Assembly (NCBI RefSeq): GCF_028607085.1
Contig: NZ_CP117411.1
Location: forward strand, 3,162,001-3,226,000
Direction of reading: 5' to 3'
DNA: 64,000 nucleotides
Source of the DNA: Sphingomonas naphthae
Lineage (GTDB): Bacteria; Pseudomonadota; Alphaproteobacteria; Sphingomonadales; Sphingomonadaceae
The position numbers were made by a program, and so were the translations under genes. How positions within the stretch are numbered: position 1 is the first letter of the stretch; every line of letters begins with the position of its first letter. The notes below the pieces were generated by a model. The model was not told the origin of the DNA and searched no databases. It saw only the letters and a list, made by a program, of their open reading frames with translations. Positions 25,836 to 34,493 of the stretch are shown piece after piece.

Positions 25836-27251
25836 ATGCGCTATGTCAGCACCAGAGGCGCGGCCGCCGCGCTCGGCTTCGAAGATGTCACTCTCGCCGG
25901 CCTCGCGTCGGATGGGGGGCTGTATCTGCCCGAATCCTGGCCGGTCTTCACCTCGGACCAGATCGCCGCGCTCAAGGGCCTGTCCTACGTCGACACCGCC
26001 GTCGCGGTGATGAAGCCGTTCGTGGCGGACGCGATCGACGAGGCGGGGCTGCGCGCCCTGTGCGCCGCCGCCTACGGCCGCTTCGCCCATGCCGCCGTCA
26101 CGCCATTGGTGCAGCTCGACCAGCGCCATTTCCTGTTGGAGCTGTTCCACGGGCCGACGCTCGCCTTCAAGGATGTCGCGCTCCAGCTGCTCGGCCTGCT
26201 GTTCGAGCGCTTCCTGTCGAGCCGCGATACCCACCTCACGATCATCGGCGCGACCAGCGGCGACACCGGATCGGCGGCGATCGACGCGCTGGCGGGCCGC
26301 GCCAAGGTCGATGTGTTCATGCTCCACCCGGCCGGCCGCGTGTCGGATGTGCAGCGCCGCCAGATGACGACCGTGCTGGCGCCCAACATCCACAATATCG
26401 CGATCGACGGCAGCTTCGACGATGCGCAGGCGATCGTGAAGGCCGCCTTCGCCGACACGGATTTCGCCGGCCGCTATCGCCTCGGCGCGGTCAATTCGAT
26501 CAACTGGGCGCGGCTGATGGCCCAGCTCGTCTATTATTTCTACGCCGCCGTCCGCCTCGGCGCGCCCGATCGCGCGGTCGCCTTCTCGGTGCCGACCGGT
26601 AATTTCGGGGATGTGTTCGCGGGCTATGCCGCCGCGAAGATGGGCCTGCCGGTCGCGAAACTGATCGTCGCCACCAACGTCAACGATATCCTCCACCGCG
26701 CGCTTTCGGCGGGCGACTATTCGACCGGCACGGTCACGCCCACCGCCGCCCCCTCGATGGACATTCAGGTGTCCTCCAATTTCGAGCGGCTGCTGTTCGA
26801 TCTGCACGGCCGCGACGGCGCCGCGCTGTCGGCGGCGATGGCCGGGTTCGAGGCGGACAGGCGCATGACCCTGAGCGAGGCGCAGCGCGCCGAGGCCGCC
26901 GGGCTGTTCGTCTCCGCCCGCGTCGATCCCGACGAAATGGCGCTGGCGATGCGCTGGGGCTTTCAGGAAACCGGCCAGATCATCGATCCGCACAGCGCGA
27001 TCGGCCTCTCGGCGGCGCGCGCGGCCGATCTGCCGGCCGACGTGCCGGTGGTGACGCTCGCCACCGCCCACCCGGCCAAGTTCCGCGACGCAGTCGAGCG
27101 CGCGACCGGCCAGCGCCCCGGCCTGCCCGCGCGCATCTCCGGCCTGTTCGAGCGCGAGGAGCGCTACGCGACGCTGCCGGCGACGCTCGGCGCGATTCAA
27201 GAGCATATCGTCGCCCACGGTACGCCCGCCCGCGTGGCGGAGCCGGCGTGA
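25836..27251 (+). CDS. thrC: Threonine synthase
   Basis: A 471-residue PLP enzyme converting O-phospho-L-homoserine to threonine. It begins MRYVSTRGAAAALGFED, has GPTLAFKDVALQLL with the PLP-binding lysine K112, TSGDTGSAAIDALAG, and the phosphate site SVPTGNFGDVFAGYAA. Length fits the fungal/proteobacterial type of threonine synthase. It overlaps the M16 peptidase by four bases (GTGA). Confidence 0.97.
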   Translation: MRYVSTRGAAAALGFEDVTLAGLASDGGLYLPESWPVFTSDQIAALKGLSYVDTAVAVMKPFVADAIDEAGLRALCAAAYGRFAHAAVTPLVQLDQRHFLLELFHGPTLAFKDVALQLLGLLFERFLSSRDTHLTIIGATSGDTGSAAIDALAGRAKVDVFMLHPAGRVSDVQRRQMTTVLAPNIHNIAIDGSFDDAQAIVKAAFADTDFAGRYRLGAVNSINWARLMAQLVYYFYAAVRLGAPDRAVAFSVPTGNFGDVFAGYAAAKMGLPVAKLIVATNVNDILHRALSAGDYSTGTVTPTAAPSMDIQVSSNFERLLFDLHGRDGAALSAAMAGFEADRRMTLSEAQRAEAAGLFVSARVDPDEMALAMRWGFQETGQIIDPHSAIGLSAARAADLPADVPVVTLATAHPAKFRDAVERATGQRPGLPARISGLFEREERYATLPATLGAIQEHIVAHGTPARVAEPA

Positions 27252-28477
27252 CGCCGCAGGTCCATCGCCTGTCCAACGGGCTCACCGTCGCGGTCGAGCC
27301 GATGGCGGGGGTCGAGACGCTGGCGACCGGCATCTACGCCAATGTCGGCGCGCGCTCGGAACCGGCGGGGCTGGAAGGCCTCGCCCACATGGTCGAGCAT
27401 ATGGTGTTCAAGGGCGCCGGCGCCCGCGACGCCCGCGCCATCGCCGAGGATATCGAGGATGTCGGCGGCTCGCTCAACGCTTGGACCGCGCGCGACCATA
27501 CCGTCTATCACGCCCGCCTGCTGGCGGACGATCTGACGCTCGGCCTGGACCTGATCGCCGATCTCGTCCGCGCGCCGCGCTTCGACGCGGACGAGCTGGA
27601 GCGCGAGAAGGGCGTGGTGCTGGCCGAACTGGGCGAGGCGCGCGACACGCCCGACGACATCATCTTCGATCATTTGCAGGCCGCCTGCTTCCCCGGCCAG
27701 CCGCTCGGCGCGCCGGTGCTGGGCAACGAGGCCAGCATCGCCGCGATCGACAAGGCGGCGCTCCACCGCTGGACCGAGACGCAATATCGCCCCGCCGACA
27801 TGGTGGTCGCGGCCGCCGGAAAGATCGATCCCGATCGTTTCCTGAAACAGGTCGAGGCGCGCTTCGGCGATCTGGCGGCGGGCTCCGCCCCCACCGCGCC
27901 GTCGGCCAGCTTCGCGGGCGGCGTCCACCACGATCGTCGCCGCTTCGATCAGCTGCATCTCGCGCTGGCGTGGCCGGGCACGTCGCAGACCGACCCGGCC
28001 CATGCCGCTTTGTCGCTGTTCGCCAGCGCGGCCGGCGGCGGCATGTCCTCGCGGCTGTTTCAGGAGGTGCGCGAGGCGCGTGGACTGGCCTATTCGATCT
28101 ATGCCTATGCCCAGCCTTATGCCGATGTCGGCGTGCTCGGCCTCTATTGCGCGGCCGCGCAGGCGCAGGCGGGCGAGGCGCTGACGCTGGCCCGCCGGGT
28201 GATGGCCGAGACCGCCGAGAGCCTCACCGAAGCCGAACTCGCCCGTGCCCGCGCGCAGGCCAAGGCGAGCCTGCTGATGGGCCTCGAGGGCGTGGCGGCC
28301 CGCTGCGACCATTTCGCCCGCCAGCTCCAGATCCACGGCCGCATCGTGCCGGTGGCGGAAACGGTCGCCCAGATCGAGGCGGTGACGGTGGAGGCGGCGC
28401 GCGCGGCGGGCGCGGCGGCGCTGGCCGGCGGCGAGGCGCTGGCGACGGTGGGTGGAAAGCTGAAGGCGGCGGCCTGA
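27248..28477 (+). CDS. M16 family zinc peptidase (processing-peptidase-like)
   Basis: A 409-residue single-chain M16 protease of pitrilysin/mitochondrial-processing-peptidase type. The inverted zinc motif H47-M-V-E50-H51 is present, with the distal glutamate in the LERE-KGVVLAELGE region. It starts with a GTG/ATG-type codon overlapping thrC, so the two are co-translated; this thrC-M16 pairing is common in Alphaproteobacteria. The physiological substrate is unknown. Confidence 0.93.
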   Translation: MTPQVHRLSNGLTVAVEPMAGVETLATGIYANVGARSEPAGLEGLAHMVEHMVFKGAGARDARAIAEDIEDVGGSLNAWTARDHTVYHARLLADDLTLGLDLIADLVRAPRFDADELEREKGVVLAELGEARDTPDDIIFDHLQAACFPGQPLGAPVLGNEASIAAIDKAALHRWTETQYRPADMVVAAAGKIDPDRFLKQVEARFGDLAAGSAPTAPSASFAGGVHHDRRRFDQLHLALAWPGTSQTDPAHAALSLFASAAGGGMSSRLFQEVREARGLAYSIYAYAQPYADVGVLGLYCAAAQAQAGEALTLARRVMAETAESLTEAELARARAQAKASLLMGLEGVAARCDHFARQLQIHGRIVPVAETVAQIEAVTVEAARAAGAAALAGGEALATVGGKLKAAA

Positions 28478-28480
28478 AAT

Positions 28481-28595
28481 CCTCCCCTGCAAGGGGAGGG
28501 GGACCAGCCGCAGGCTGGTGGAGGGGTGACCCGCCCTCGATAGCGTGACACCCCTCCGTCACGCTTCGCGTGCCACCTCCCCTTACAGGGGAGGA
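28481..28595. repeat. Intergenic palindromic repeat, CCTCCCCTGCAAGGGGAGG family, copy 2
   Basis: Starts CCTCCCCTGCAAGGGGAG and ends CCTCCCCTTACAGGGGAGGA, with the shared core CCCGCCCTCGATAGCG. It matches the copy at 5460-5578 and separates the M16 peptidase from the methyltransferase. Confidence 0.85.
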
Positions 28596-28641
28596 TTTTA
28601 GGGCTGTCCTACACCCTGCCCTTTATGCCACCTGCCGCGCC

Positions 28642-29511
28642 ATGAACGATCTCCTCACCCTCGTGACCGAACCGTGGGACGATTACGGCCTCGTCGATTC
28701 GGGCCACGGCCGGAAGCTGGAACGCTATGCCGGCTTCCGCTTCATCCGCCCCGAGCCGCAGGCGATGTGGGCGCCCGCCACGGCGAACTGGGAGGCCGAC
28801 GGCGACTTCATCGCCGCGTCGGACGAGGACGGCGGCGGCAAGTGGCAGCTCAGCCGCGAAGTGCCGCGCGGCGGCTGGCACATGAAGTGGGAGGACGTGC
28901 GCTTCCTCGCCCAGAACACCCCCTTCCGCCACCTCGCCTTCTTCCCCGACATGGCGCCGCAATGGTCGTGGATGCGCGACCGCACCGCCGAGGGCGACGA
29001 TATGCTCAACCTGTTCGGCTATACCGGCGTCGGCAGCCTCGCGCTGGCTGCGAAGGGCGCGCGGGTCACCCATGTCGATGCGTCGAAGAAGTCGGTCGAT
29101 GCCGGCAAGGCCAATGCCTTTCTGGCCGACATGGCCGATCGCCCAATCCGCTGGATGGTGGACGACGCGGTGAAGTTCGCCGCGCGCGAGGTTCGGCGCG
29201 GCCGCCGCTACGACGGGATCATGCTCGATCCCCCCAAATTCGGGCGCGGCCCCGATGGCGAGGTGTGGCGGCTGGAGGAGCATCTTCCCGGCCTCATCAC
29301 CCACTGCCGCAATTTGCTCGACGCGAAATCGAAATTCCTGGTGCTGACGGTCTACGCCGTCCGCATGTCCGCGCTGGCGATCGGCGAATTGCTGCGCCAG
29401 GCGACCGCCGAACTGGGCGGACGGGTCGAGGTGGGCGAGATGGCGGTGCGCGAGGAAGCGCGCGGGCTGCTGCTGCCGACCGCGATCTTCGCAAGGTGGG
29501 TGCGGGATTGA
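28642..29511 (+). CDS. RlmI-like class I SAM-dependent methyltransferase
   Basis: A 289-residue methyltransferase. The SAM-binding fold starts at MLNLFGYTGVGSLALAAKGA, with THVDASKKSVDAGKAN and the catalytic-type LDPPKFGRG motif, typical of RlmI/RlmL-type 23S rRNA cytosine or guanine methyltransferases. There is no PUA domain, unlike classical RlmI. I chose the ATG at 28642 (MNDLLTLVTEPW), since upstream sequence belongs to the repeat. Target RNA not determined. Confidence 0.85.
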   Translation: MNDLLTLVTEPWDDYGLVDSGHGRKLERYAGFRFIRPEPQAMWAPATANWEADGDFIAASDEDGGGKWQLSREVPRGGWHMKWEDVRFLAQNTPFRHLAFFPDMAPQWSWMRDRTAEGDDMLNLFGYTGVGSLALAAKGARVTHVDASKKSVDAGKANAFLADMADRPIRWMVDDAVKFAAREVRRGRRYDGIMLDPPKFGRGPDGEVWRLEEHLPGLITHCRNLLDAKSKFLVLTVYAVRMSALAIGELLRQATAELGGRVEVGEMAVREEARGLLLPTAIFARWVRD

Positions 29512-29521
29512 ACAATGAAGC

Positions 29522-29547
29522 GTCGCCCCGGCGCAGGCCGGGGCGAC
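29522..29547. repeat. GC-rich hairpin between convergent genes
   Basis: An 11-bp perfect stem (GTCGCCCCGGC with GCCGGGGCGAC) around GCAG, lying between the convergent methyltransferase and ccmB stops. There is no T tract, so it may be a repeat or a Rho-assisted terminator. Confidence 0.7.
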
Positions 29548-29554
29548 ACTCTGC

Positions 29555-30202
29555 TCACTCCCGCGCCGCCCGCATCGCCGCGCCGGCGGCGAACGGCCCC
29601 GCCGCCAGCAGCACCAGGCTCGCCGCCGCCAGCAACCGCAGCGCCCCCAACCCATCGTCCGCCAGCGCCCCCGCCCCGAAGATCAGCAGCGGCACCGCCA
29701 GCGGCAGCAGCAGCAGCCCCGCCAGCGCCCCGGCGCCGCGCAGCCCCGCCGTCAGCGCCGCCGTCGTCACCGCCAGCGCCGCCAGCCCCGGCGTGCCGAG
29801 CAGCAGCCCGGCCTCCAGCGCCACCAGCGCGCCCTGATTGAGCGACAGCAACCCCGCCGCCGGGATCGCCGCCAGCATCAGCGGCGGGCCGAAGCCCAGC
29901 CAGTGGCCGAGGATCTTGATCGCCGCGATCGTCTCGTCGGCCACGCCGCGTACCGCGAGCTGGTCGATCGTGCCGCTGGCCAGATCGGGTTCGACCAGCC
30001 GGTCGATCGGCAACAGCGCCGCCAGCAGCGCCGCGACCCACAGGGCCCCGCCGCCGATCTTCGCCAGCAGCCGCGCATCCGGCCCGATCGCGAAGGGGAA
30101 CAAGGTCGCCACCAGCAGGAAGAAGATCAGCGGCAGCACCGCCCCGCCGCCGGCATAGGCCCGTGCCAGCTCGCGCCGGAGCAGGATGGCCACAAGCCTC
30201 AT
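29555..30202 (-). CDS. ccmB: Heme exporter protein B
   Basis: A 215-residue inner-membrane protein with about six spans (FFLLVATLFPFAIGP and following). The motifs LVEPDLASGTIDQL and the PLLIFGAGA segment are those of CcmB. With CcmA, and normally CcmC and D, it forms the ABC-type complex that drives release of holo-CcmE during cytochrome c maturation. Its ATG overlaps the ccmA stop by four bases. ccmC, ccmE and ccmF are not in the window. Confidence 0.92.
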   Translation of the reverse strand: MRLVAILLRRELARAYAGGGAVLPLIFFLLVATLFPFAIGPDARLLAKIGGGALWVAALLAALLPIDRLVEPDLASGTIDQLAVRGVADETIAAIKILGHWLGFGPPLMLAAIPAAGLLSLNQGALVALEAGLLLGTPGLAALAVTTAALTAGLRGAGALAGLLLLPLAVPLLIFGAGALADDGLGALRLLAAASLVLLAAGPFAAGAAMRAARE

Positions 30203-30774
30203 AGGGCGAGCACCGTCGCGCCCGGCAGGTCGAGCGGCTGATGGCTGGCCGCCACCACCACGCCACCGCCCGCCCGATGCGCCGCGACCGCCGCGCCCAG
30301 CAGCGCCAGCCCCTCGCCGTCGAGCCCGTTGCCCGGCTCGTCGAGCAACCACACGCCCGCCCCGCTGGCGATCGTCCGCGCCAGCACCGCGCGCTTCCTC
30401 TGCCCGGTCGAGAACAGCCGCACCGGCACCACCGCGAGCGGGCCGATGCCCATCGCCACGCAGGCCGCCGCGACGCTATCCGCGCCCGCCCCGTCGATCC
30501 CCGCCCAGAAGCCGAGCGCGCGTGCCAAGGGCAGCCGCTCGTCCAGCCCCGCCGCCTCGGCCGCCAAGGCCACGCGCCCTTCGACCGCGACATAGCCCGC
30601 CGCCGGACGCAGCAGCCCTGCGATGATGCGGAGAAGGCTCGATTTGCCGCGCCCGTTCGGCCCGGTCACCAGCGCCGCCTCGCCCGGCGCCAGCGCCAGA
30701 TCGAGCCCCTCGAACAGCAGCCGGTGCCCACGCAGGCAGGCGACGCCCGACAGCGCCAGCGACCCGCCAATCAC
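30199..30774 (-). CDS. ccmA: Heme exporter ATP-binding protein
   Basis: A 191-residue ABC ATPase, short as usual for CcmA. Walker A reads GPNGRGKSS, the signature FSTGQRKRAVLAR and Walker B VWLLDEPGNGLD. I place the start at the GTG at 30774 (VIGGSLALSG), which overlaps the stop of the metallopeptidase gene. It should energise the CcmAB complex that matures cytochrome c. Confidence 0.92.
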   Translation of the reverse strand: MIGGSLALSGVACLRGHRLLFEGLDLALAPGEAALVTGPNGRGKSSLLRIIAGLLRPAAGYVAVEGRVALAAEAAGLDERLPLARALGFWAGIDGAGADSVAAACVAMGIGPLAVVPVRLFSTGQRKRAVLARTIASGAGVWLLDEPGNGLDGEGLALLGAAVAAHRAGGGVVVAASHQPLDLPGATVLAL

Positions 30775-31184
30775 CCGGCCGCGTCTTCCAGCGCGTGCAT
30801 GTCGGCGTCCGACAGGCCGAAATGATGGCCGACCTCGTGGATCAGCACATGCGCGACGAGTTGTTCCAGCGACACGTCGCCCTCGGCCCATTCGTCGATC
30901 AGGGCGCGGCGGTAGAGGAAGATCATGTCGGGCAGCGCGCCGCTTTCCAGGCTCGATTTCTCGCCCACCGGCCGGCCCTGATAGAGACCCGACAGCGCGA
31001 ACGGATCCTCGATGCCCAGCGAATCCAGCACCTCGTCCTCGGCCAGTTCCTCCACCCGCAGCACGACGCCGCCGAGATGCGCGCGGAACGCGTCGGGCAG
31101 GCGCGCCATCGTCGCGCGGGCGATCGCCTCGATCCGGTCGGCATCGGGCGCGAAGGTTTGACCTGGCTCCATCGCTCGGGACAT
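30771..31184 (-). CDS. Small zinc metallopeptidase family protein (zincin, MTMMPL type)
   Basis: A 137-residue protein with the zinc motif HEVGHHFG near the C-terminus (preceded by LVAHVLI). The PF06262-type pattern of a short zincin-like domain beginning MSRAMEPGQTFAPDADRIEA is characteristic. It forms an operon with ccmA and ccmB through four-base overlaps, but the link to cytochrome c maturation is only positional. Function unknown. Confidence 0.85.
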   Translation of the reverse strand: MSRAMEPGQTFAPDADRIEAIARATMARLPDAFRAHLGGVVLRVEELAEDEVLDSLGIEDPFALSGLYQGRPVGEKSSLESGALPDMIFLYRRALIDEWAEGDVSLEQLVAHVLIHEVGHHFGLSDADMHALEDAAG

Positions 31185-31222
31185 AGAGGGCGCCGGCCAC
31201 GATGGCCAGCGAGGGAGAGGAT

Positions 31223-31519
31223 ATGCCGATCAAGCGGCTCACCGCCGACGAGCGCGCCGCCGCGCTGGCCGACCTGCCCGAATGGGAGAGCGTGGAAGGC
31301 AAGCGCGACGCCATCGTCCGCCATTTCGCCTTCGCCGATTTCGCGGAAGCCTTCGCCTTCATGACGCATGTCGCGATGCTGGCGGAAAAGGCCGACCATC
31401 ACCCCGAATGGTCCAACGTGTACAACCGGGTCGATATCGTTCTGACGACTCATGACGCCGGCGGGCTTTCCACCCGCGACGTGGCGCTGGCCCACGCCAT
31501 CGACGCGATCGTGGAGTGA
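31223..31519 (+). CDS. phhB: Pterin-4a-carbinolamine dehydratase
   Basis: A 98-residue protein of the PCD/DCoH fold. The conserved block [20 protein letters not shown] with the histidines, followed by [16 protein letters not shown], identifies it. It regenerates tetrahydrobiopterin cofactor after aromatic hydroxylation (phenylalanine hydroxylase), although no hydroxylase gene lies here. A GGGAGAGG ribosome-binding site just before the ATG at 31223 decides the start; an ATG at 31202 is less well supported. Confidence 0.92.
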   Translation: MPIKRLTADERAAALADLPEWESVEGKRDAIVRHFAFADFAEAFAFMTHVAMLAEKADHHPEWSNVYNRVDIVLTTHDAGGLSTRDVALAHAIDAIVE

Positions 31520-32280
31520 GCGGTCCCTCGGTCGTCATCGACCGGGTCGTCAAGAAATATGGCGAGGCGCGCGCCTTGGGCGACGTCTCGATGACGGCGG
31601 CGGCGGGCAGCTTCACCGCGATCGTCGGCCAGTCGGGCTCGGGCAAGTCGACCCTGCTCAAGACGATCAACCGGCTGGTCGATCCGACGCGCGGCGCGGT
31701 GCGGGTCGGCGGGCGGGACGTGCGCAAAAGCGATCCGGTGATGCTGCGCCGCTCGATCGGCTATGTCTTTCAGAATATCGGGCTGTTCCCGCACATGGAC
31801 GTGGCCGAGAATATCGCGATCGGCCCGCGCATCGCCGGCGGCGAGCCCGCCGACGTGGCGGCGTTGCTCGATCTGGTCGGTCTGCCGGCGGACTATGCCG
31901 GGCGGATGCCGGGCGAGCTTTCCGGCGGCGAGGCGCAGCGGGTGGGCGTGGCCCGCGCGCTGGCGGGTGGTGCCAAGCTGCTGCTGATGGACGAGCCGTT
32001 CGGCGCGCTCGACCCCGTCACCCGCGACGCGCTGGGCAAGGCCGTCCGCAAGCTCCACGACGATCTCGGCCTGACGACGCTGATGGTGACGCACGACATG
32101 GCCGAGGCGCTGCTGCTGGCCGATCGGGTGGTGGTGATGCGCAAGGGGATGATCGTGGCGGACGCGACGCCCGCCGACATCCTCGCCGGCAAGGCCGGGC
32201 GCCACGCGACCGCGCTGGTGGAGGTGCCGCTGGGGCAGGTCGAGCGGCTGATCGCCCTGCGCGACGGGGCGACGGCGTGA
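31516..32280 (+). CDS. ABC transporter ATP-binding protein, osmoprotectant/quaternary-amine type
   Basis: A 254-residue ATPase starting with GTG that overlaps the previous stop. Walker A is GQSGSGKST (38-46), the signature is [15 protein letters not shown], and Walker B is [13 protein letters not shown]. The Q-loop and the '[13 protein letters not shown]' region fit the OpuCA/ProV-type subfamily. There is no CBS domain, unlike many OpuCA proteins. It would drive uptake together with the fused permease-binding protein next to it. Confidence 0.92.
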   Translation: MSGPSVVIDRVVKKYGEARALGDVSMTAAAGSFTAIVGQSGSGKSTLLKTINRLVDPTRGAVRVGGRDVRKSDPVMLRRSIGYVFQNIGLFPHMDVAENIAIGPRIAGGEPADVAALLDLVGLPADYAGRMPGELSGGEAQRVGVARALAGGAKLLLMDEPFGALDPVTRDALGKAVRKLHDDLGLTTLMVTHDMAEALLLADRVVVMRKGMIVADATPADILAGKAGRHATALVEVPLGQVERLIALRDGATA

Positions 32281-33818
32281 GCGCGGCCTTTTCGGGGCTG
32301 GGGCCGCTGCTGGCGGGGCATGTGCTGCTGTCGGCGGCGGCGGTGGCGCTGGCGATCCTGATCGGCCTGCCGCTGGCGCTGCTCGCCGCGCGGCGGCCGG
32401 TGGCGGGGCGGGTGCTGCTGGGCGCGGCCGGGCTGATCCAGACGATACCGGGGCTGGCGCTGCTGGCGCTCTTCTATCCTTTGCTGCTGGCGCTGTCGGC
32501 GCTGGTGGGTGGGCGGATTCCGGCGCTGGGCTTCCTGCCGGCGCTGTGCGCGCTGACGCTCTATGCGTTGCTGCCGATCCTGCGGAACGGCGTGGCGGCG
32601 CTGGCGGGGATCGATCGCGCGGTGATCCAGGCGGCGGTCGGCATGGGGATGACGGCGGGGCAGCGCCTGCGCCTCGTCGAACTGCCGCTCGCCGCGCCCG
32701 TGCTGATGGCGGGCATCCGCACCGCCGCCGTGTGGACGATCGGCGCGGCGACATTGGCCACCACGGTCGGCCAGCCCACCCTCGGCAATCCGATCTTCGC
32801 AGGGCTCCAGACGGAGAATTGGTCGCTGGTGCTGGCGGGGTGCGTCGCGGCTGCCGGGCTGGCGATCGTCACCGATCTGGCGCTGGGGCTGGTGGAGAGC
32901 GGGCTGGCCTTGCGGACCCGCTGGCGCGCGCTGGCGGGCGGCGCGATCCTGCTGGCCGGCATCGCGCTCGCCCTCGCGCCGCTCGCGCCCGAGGCGATCC
33001 CGGCGTCGGGTGGCCCCCGCCCGATCGTCACGGTCGGCGCCAAGAATTTCTCCGAGCAATATATCCTCGCCCGCGCGATAGGCGCGCGGCTGGAGCGCGC
33101 CGGCTTCACGGTGCGCTATCGCGAGGGGCTGGGCTCGGCGATCGCTTGGCGCGCGCTCGCGGCCGGCGATGTGGACGTCTATGTCGATTATTCGGGCACC
33201 TTGTGGACCGGGGTGATGGGCCGCACCGGCAAGGTCTCGCGCACCGAGATGGTCGGCCAGATCGGCCTGTGGGCGGCCAGGACGTCGGGCGTGAACGTCG
33301 TCGGCCGGCTCGGCTTCGAGAATGCCTATGCGCTGGCGATGACCGGCGAGGGCGCGCGGAAGGGCGGGATCAGGACGCTCGCCGATCTCACGCCGCGCAG
33401 CCCCTCGCTATCACTGGGCGCCGATCTCGAATTCCTCAACCGCCCGGAGTGGCAGGCGGTGCGCGACGCCTATAGCCTGCGCTTCCGCGAGACGGCGGCC
33501 TACAACCCCACCTTCATGTATCGCGCGCTGGCGAGCGGCCGGGCGGACGTGATCTCCGCCTTCTCCTCGGACGGCCGCATCGCCGCCGACCGGCTGGTGG
33601 TGCTGGACGACCCGAAGGGCGCGCTCCCGGCCTATGACGCGCTGCTGCTGGTCTCGCCCGCTTATGCGCGAGATGCCCGCTTCATCGATGCGCTCCGCCC
33701 GCTGATCGGCGCGATCCCGGTCGATCGGATGCGTCAGGCGAATTATATGGTGGATCGGGATGCGGGCAAGGTGACCCCGGACGCGGCGGCGGCGTGGCTC
33801 GTGCCGCTCGACCAATAA
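32277..33818 (+). CDS. Fused permease and substrate-binding protein, osmoprotectant ABC transporter
   Basis: A 513-residue fusion. Residues about 1-215 are a BPD_transp permease with EAA-type segment VGMGMTAGQRLRLVELPLAA; about 217-236 is a further membrane span; 249-513 is an OpuAC-like binding domain starting PIVTVGAKNFSEQYILARAI. The GTG start overlaps the ATPase stop by four bases. Fused OpuCB/OpuCC-type proteins are known, and place the binding domain on the periplasmic side. Ligand likely choline, glycine betaine or a related osmoprotectant. Confidence 0.93.
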   Translation: MSAAFSGLGPLLAGHVLLSAAAVALAILIGLPLALLAARRPVAGRVLLGAAGLIQTIPGLALLALFYPLLLALSALVGGRIPALGFLPALCALTLYALLPILRNGVAALAGIDRAVIQAAVGMGMTAGQRLRLVELPLAAPVLMAGIRTAAVWTIGAATLATTVGQPTLGNPIFAGLQTENWSLVLAGCVAAAGLAIVTDLALGLVESGLALRTRWRALAGGAILLAGIALALAPLAPEAIPASGGPRPIVTVGAKNFSEQYILARAIGARLERAGFTVRYREGLGSAIAWRALAAGDVDVYVDYSGTLWTGVMGRTGKVSRTEMVGQIGLWAARTSGVNVVGRLGFENAYALAMTGEGARKGGIRTLADLTPRSPSLSLGADLEFLNRPEWQAVRDAYSLRFRETAAYNPTFMYRALASGRADVISAFSSDGRIAADRLVVLDDPKGALPAYDALLLVSPAYARDARFIDALRPLIGAIPVDRMRQANYMVDRDAGKVTPDAAAAWLVPLDQ

Positions 33819-34478
33819 GCCGTCGCGGCCGCTGATGCGGGCGATTTCCTTGGCGACCATCTGCTCGACCATCTCGGGCAGCTTCTCGTCGAGCCAGTCC
33901 TTGAGCATCGGCTTCAAGAGATCGGACACCACATCCTCCAGCGTCCGCGCTTCGACGGGCTTGGGGGCGACGAGGGTGGCGAGGCTGTCGAGTGCGCTCC
34001 GACTGGCCTTGGAGGCGGTGTCGGAGACGAGCGTGTCGGGCGCGGGTTCGCTTTGCGTCATGGCACTCACGATGGCGGGGGTGGGGGCAGGGATGGTGGC
34101 GAGCGTCGGCGCCGGGATCGGCGAGACGGGTTCGGGTTCCGGCGCGGCCTTCGCCACGGGCGTCTCGACCGGGGCCGGCTCCGGCTCGGGCGGCCATTCG
34201 ATCTTGGTTTCGACCGGATCGGGCACGGGATCGGGCGGGGTCAGCACCAGTGGCGCCTCCAGCACCGGCGGCGCTGCCGGCTCCGGCACCGGGCTGGTCA
34301 GTTCGAGGACATCCTCCGGCGGGGGCGGCGGCGCCGGCCGCGCGGGGGCCGCCGGCACCGGATCGGCGGCCGGCTTGCGGCGCGCGGCGCCGAGCCCGGC
34401 GACCGCGTCGTCGGTGATGATGCGCTGAATGGACGCCAGAATATCGTCCATGGAAGGTTCGTTGCTACCCTTGTCCAT
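33411..34478 (-). CDS. DUF2497 (PopZ-like) polar organising protein with an antisense-derived C-terminal extension
   Basis: A 355-residue protein as read. The N-terminus MDKGSNEPSMDDILASIQRI and the C-terminal helical block TLEDVVSDLLKPMLKDWLDE are DUF2497/PopZ marks; the middle is a Pro/Glu-rich linker. PopZ organises the cell pole and anchors ParB in Caulobacter. The conserved part ends at RISGR (residue 218), where homologues usually stop; here the frame runs on 137 more Arg/His-rich residues that are simply the antisense of the convergent transporter gene. It starts 15 bases after the tolC stop. Confidence 0.75.
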   Translation of the reverse strand: MDKGSNEPSMDDILASIQRIITDDAVAGLGAARRKPAADPVPAAPARPAPPPPPEDVLELTSPVPEPAAPPVLEAPLVLTPPDPVPDPVETKIEWPPEPEPAPVETPVAKAAPEPEPVSPIPAPTLATIPAPTPAIVSAMTQSEPAPDTLVSDTASKASRSALDSLATLVAPKPVEARTLEDVVSDLLKPMLKDWLDEKLPEMVEQMVAKEIARISGRDGLLVERHEPRRRRVRGHLARIPIHHIIRLTHPIDRDRADQRAERIDEAGISRISGRDQQQRVIGRERALRVVQHHQPVGGDAAVRGEGGDHVRPAARQRAIHEGGVVGRRLAEAQAIGVAHRLPLRAVEEFEIGAQ

Positions 34479-34493
34479 GGACGTTCGTATCGC

